The notes beneath the pieces are model-generated. The model made no database searches. It was not told where the DNA came from and saw only the letters and a list, made by a program, of their open reading frames with translations. Of a DNA stretch of 64,000 nt, positions 63,776-64,000 are shown one piece after another. The translations under genes and the position numbers were made by a program. Source of the stretch: Nocardioides carbamazepini (GTDB taxonomy: Bacteria; Actinomycetota; Actinomycetes; Propionibacteriales; Nocardioidaceae); NCBI RefSeq assembly GCF_024614185.1, contig NZ_JAHTLF010000013.1, positions 550,870 to 614,869 on the forward strand. Direction: 5' to 3'. The first letter of the stretch is position 1; each line of letters starts with the position of its first letter.

Positions 63776-64000
63776 TCAGACACGGTGGAGGCGGCGGGCG
63801 GCCTCGGCGATGGAGCCGCTGATCGACGGGTAGACGGTGAAGGTCTGGGCGAGCTGGTCGGCGGTGAGCCGCTCGGTGACGGCCAGCGCCATCGGGTGGA
63901 TCAGCTCGGAGGCACGGGGCCCCACGACGACGCCGCCGAGCAGACTGCGGGAGCCGGGCGCGACGAAGAGCTTCACGAAGCCGTCGACGATGCCCTGCAT
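63776..64000 (-). CDS. NAD(P)H-quinone dehydrogenase, LpdA-like (C-terminal part)
   Basis: 74 residues of the C-terminal dimerisation domain of a pyridine nucleotide-disulfide oxidoreductase; the N-terminal part is beyond the right edge. VKLFVAPGSRSLLGGVVVG, ASELIHPMALAVTERLT and QTFTVYPSISGSIAEAARR match mycobacterial LpdA (Rv3303c) better than dihydrolipoamide dehydrogenase, since the His-Glu pair of the latter is replaced. Confidence 0.82.
   Translation of the reverse strand: MQGIVDGFVKLFVAPGSRSLLGGVVVGPRASELIHPMALAVTERLTADQLAQTFTVYPSISGSIAEAARRLHRV

Overview
The window comes from a high-GC actinobacterium, most likely Nocardioides or a close relative in the Nocardioidaceae. Evidence: very GC-rich genes with GC-ending third codon positions, frequent GTG starts, galactofuran genes (glf, glfT2 and two GlfT1-like transferases) without any mycolate genes, many actinobacterium-type families (LCP proteins, class E sortase, an Rv1264-type adenylyl cyclase, duplicated ClpP) and two DUF222/HNH endonuclease genes. 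No rRNA, CRISPR array, prophage or complete insertion sequence was seen. The genus is inferred from gene content only.

Layout. 1-5907: cell-wall galactofuran cluster (glfT2 cut by the left edge, glf, a divergent PAP2 membrane enzyme, two GlfT1-like transferases). 5939-7163: a hypothetical gene and an inositol-monophosphatase-family gene. 7193-9946: an accessory patch holding a long inverted repeat, a duplicated 3' end of the neighbouring LCP gene, an IS481-like remnant, an HNH gene with a perfect SOS box, an IS110 remnant and a NUDIX gene. 9947-16079: LCP protein, threonine dehydratase with a divergent LysR gene, thioesterase, second LCP protein, enoyl-CoA hydratase. 16093-19773: a tiny DUF1059-like gene, a GH6-like lipoprotein, and a sortase locus with two LPNTG proteins flanking a class E sortase. 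19948-22348: acyl-CoA dehydrogenase with divergent TetR, and a CoA-binding protein. 22370-24782: purE and purK separated by a VapBC-type toxin-antitoxin pair. 24811-27577: orphan winged-helix regulator, adenylyl cyclase, PH-domain protein, BirA.

27676-33037: epoxide hydrolase with divergent WYL regulator, DUF4345, DUF885 peptidase-like protein, YcaQ/AlkZ-like protein. 33120-34642: second HNH gene, preceded by an element that also lies upstream of the first. 34742-38773: homogentisate catabolism (hmgA; divergent unknown gene, fahA, iclR). 38823-43604: Maf, a secreted membrane-anchored protein, acyl-CoA dehydrogenase, a small secreted protein, diguanylate cyclase. 43765-46138: two bacterial PH-domain membrane proteins coupled to a MazF/PemK-like protein. 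46160-49970: AurF-like diiron oxygenase with TetR and DUF4873, then an XRE/cupin regulator divergent from a BenE transporter. 49930-58105: SpoIID, valS, clpX, clpP2, clpP1, a beta-propeller-like lipoprotein. 58199-64000: esterase, trigger factor, tRNA-Pro and tRNA-Gly, SpoIIE-type phosphatase, Nei-like glycosylase, rpiB, and the C-terminus of an LpdA-like quinone dehydrogenase.

About half of the genes have a TANNNT-type -10 hexamer ending 6 to 8 bases before the start codon and no Shine-Dalgarno sequence, the signature of leaderless transcripts; this was used repeatedly to choose starts. The best candidates for something undescribed are the structured element shared by the two HNH loci, the insertion patch bounded by duplicated LCP 3' ends, and the sortase/LPNTG locus. 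All family assignments are by reading the sequence; no database search was run.
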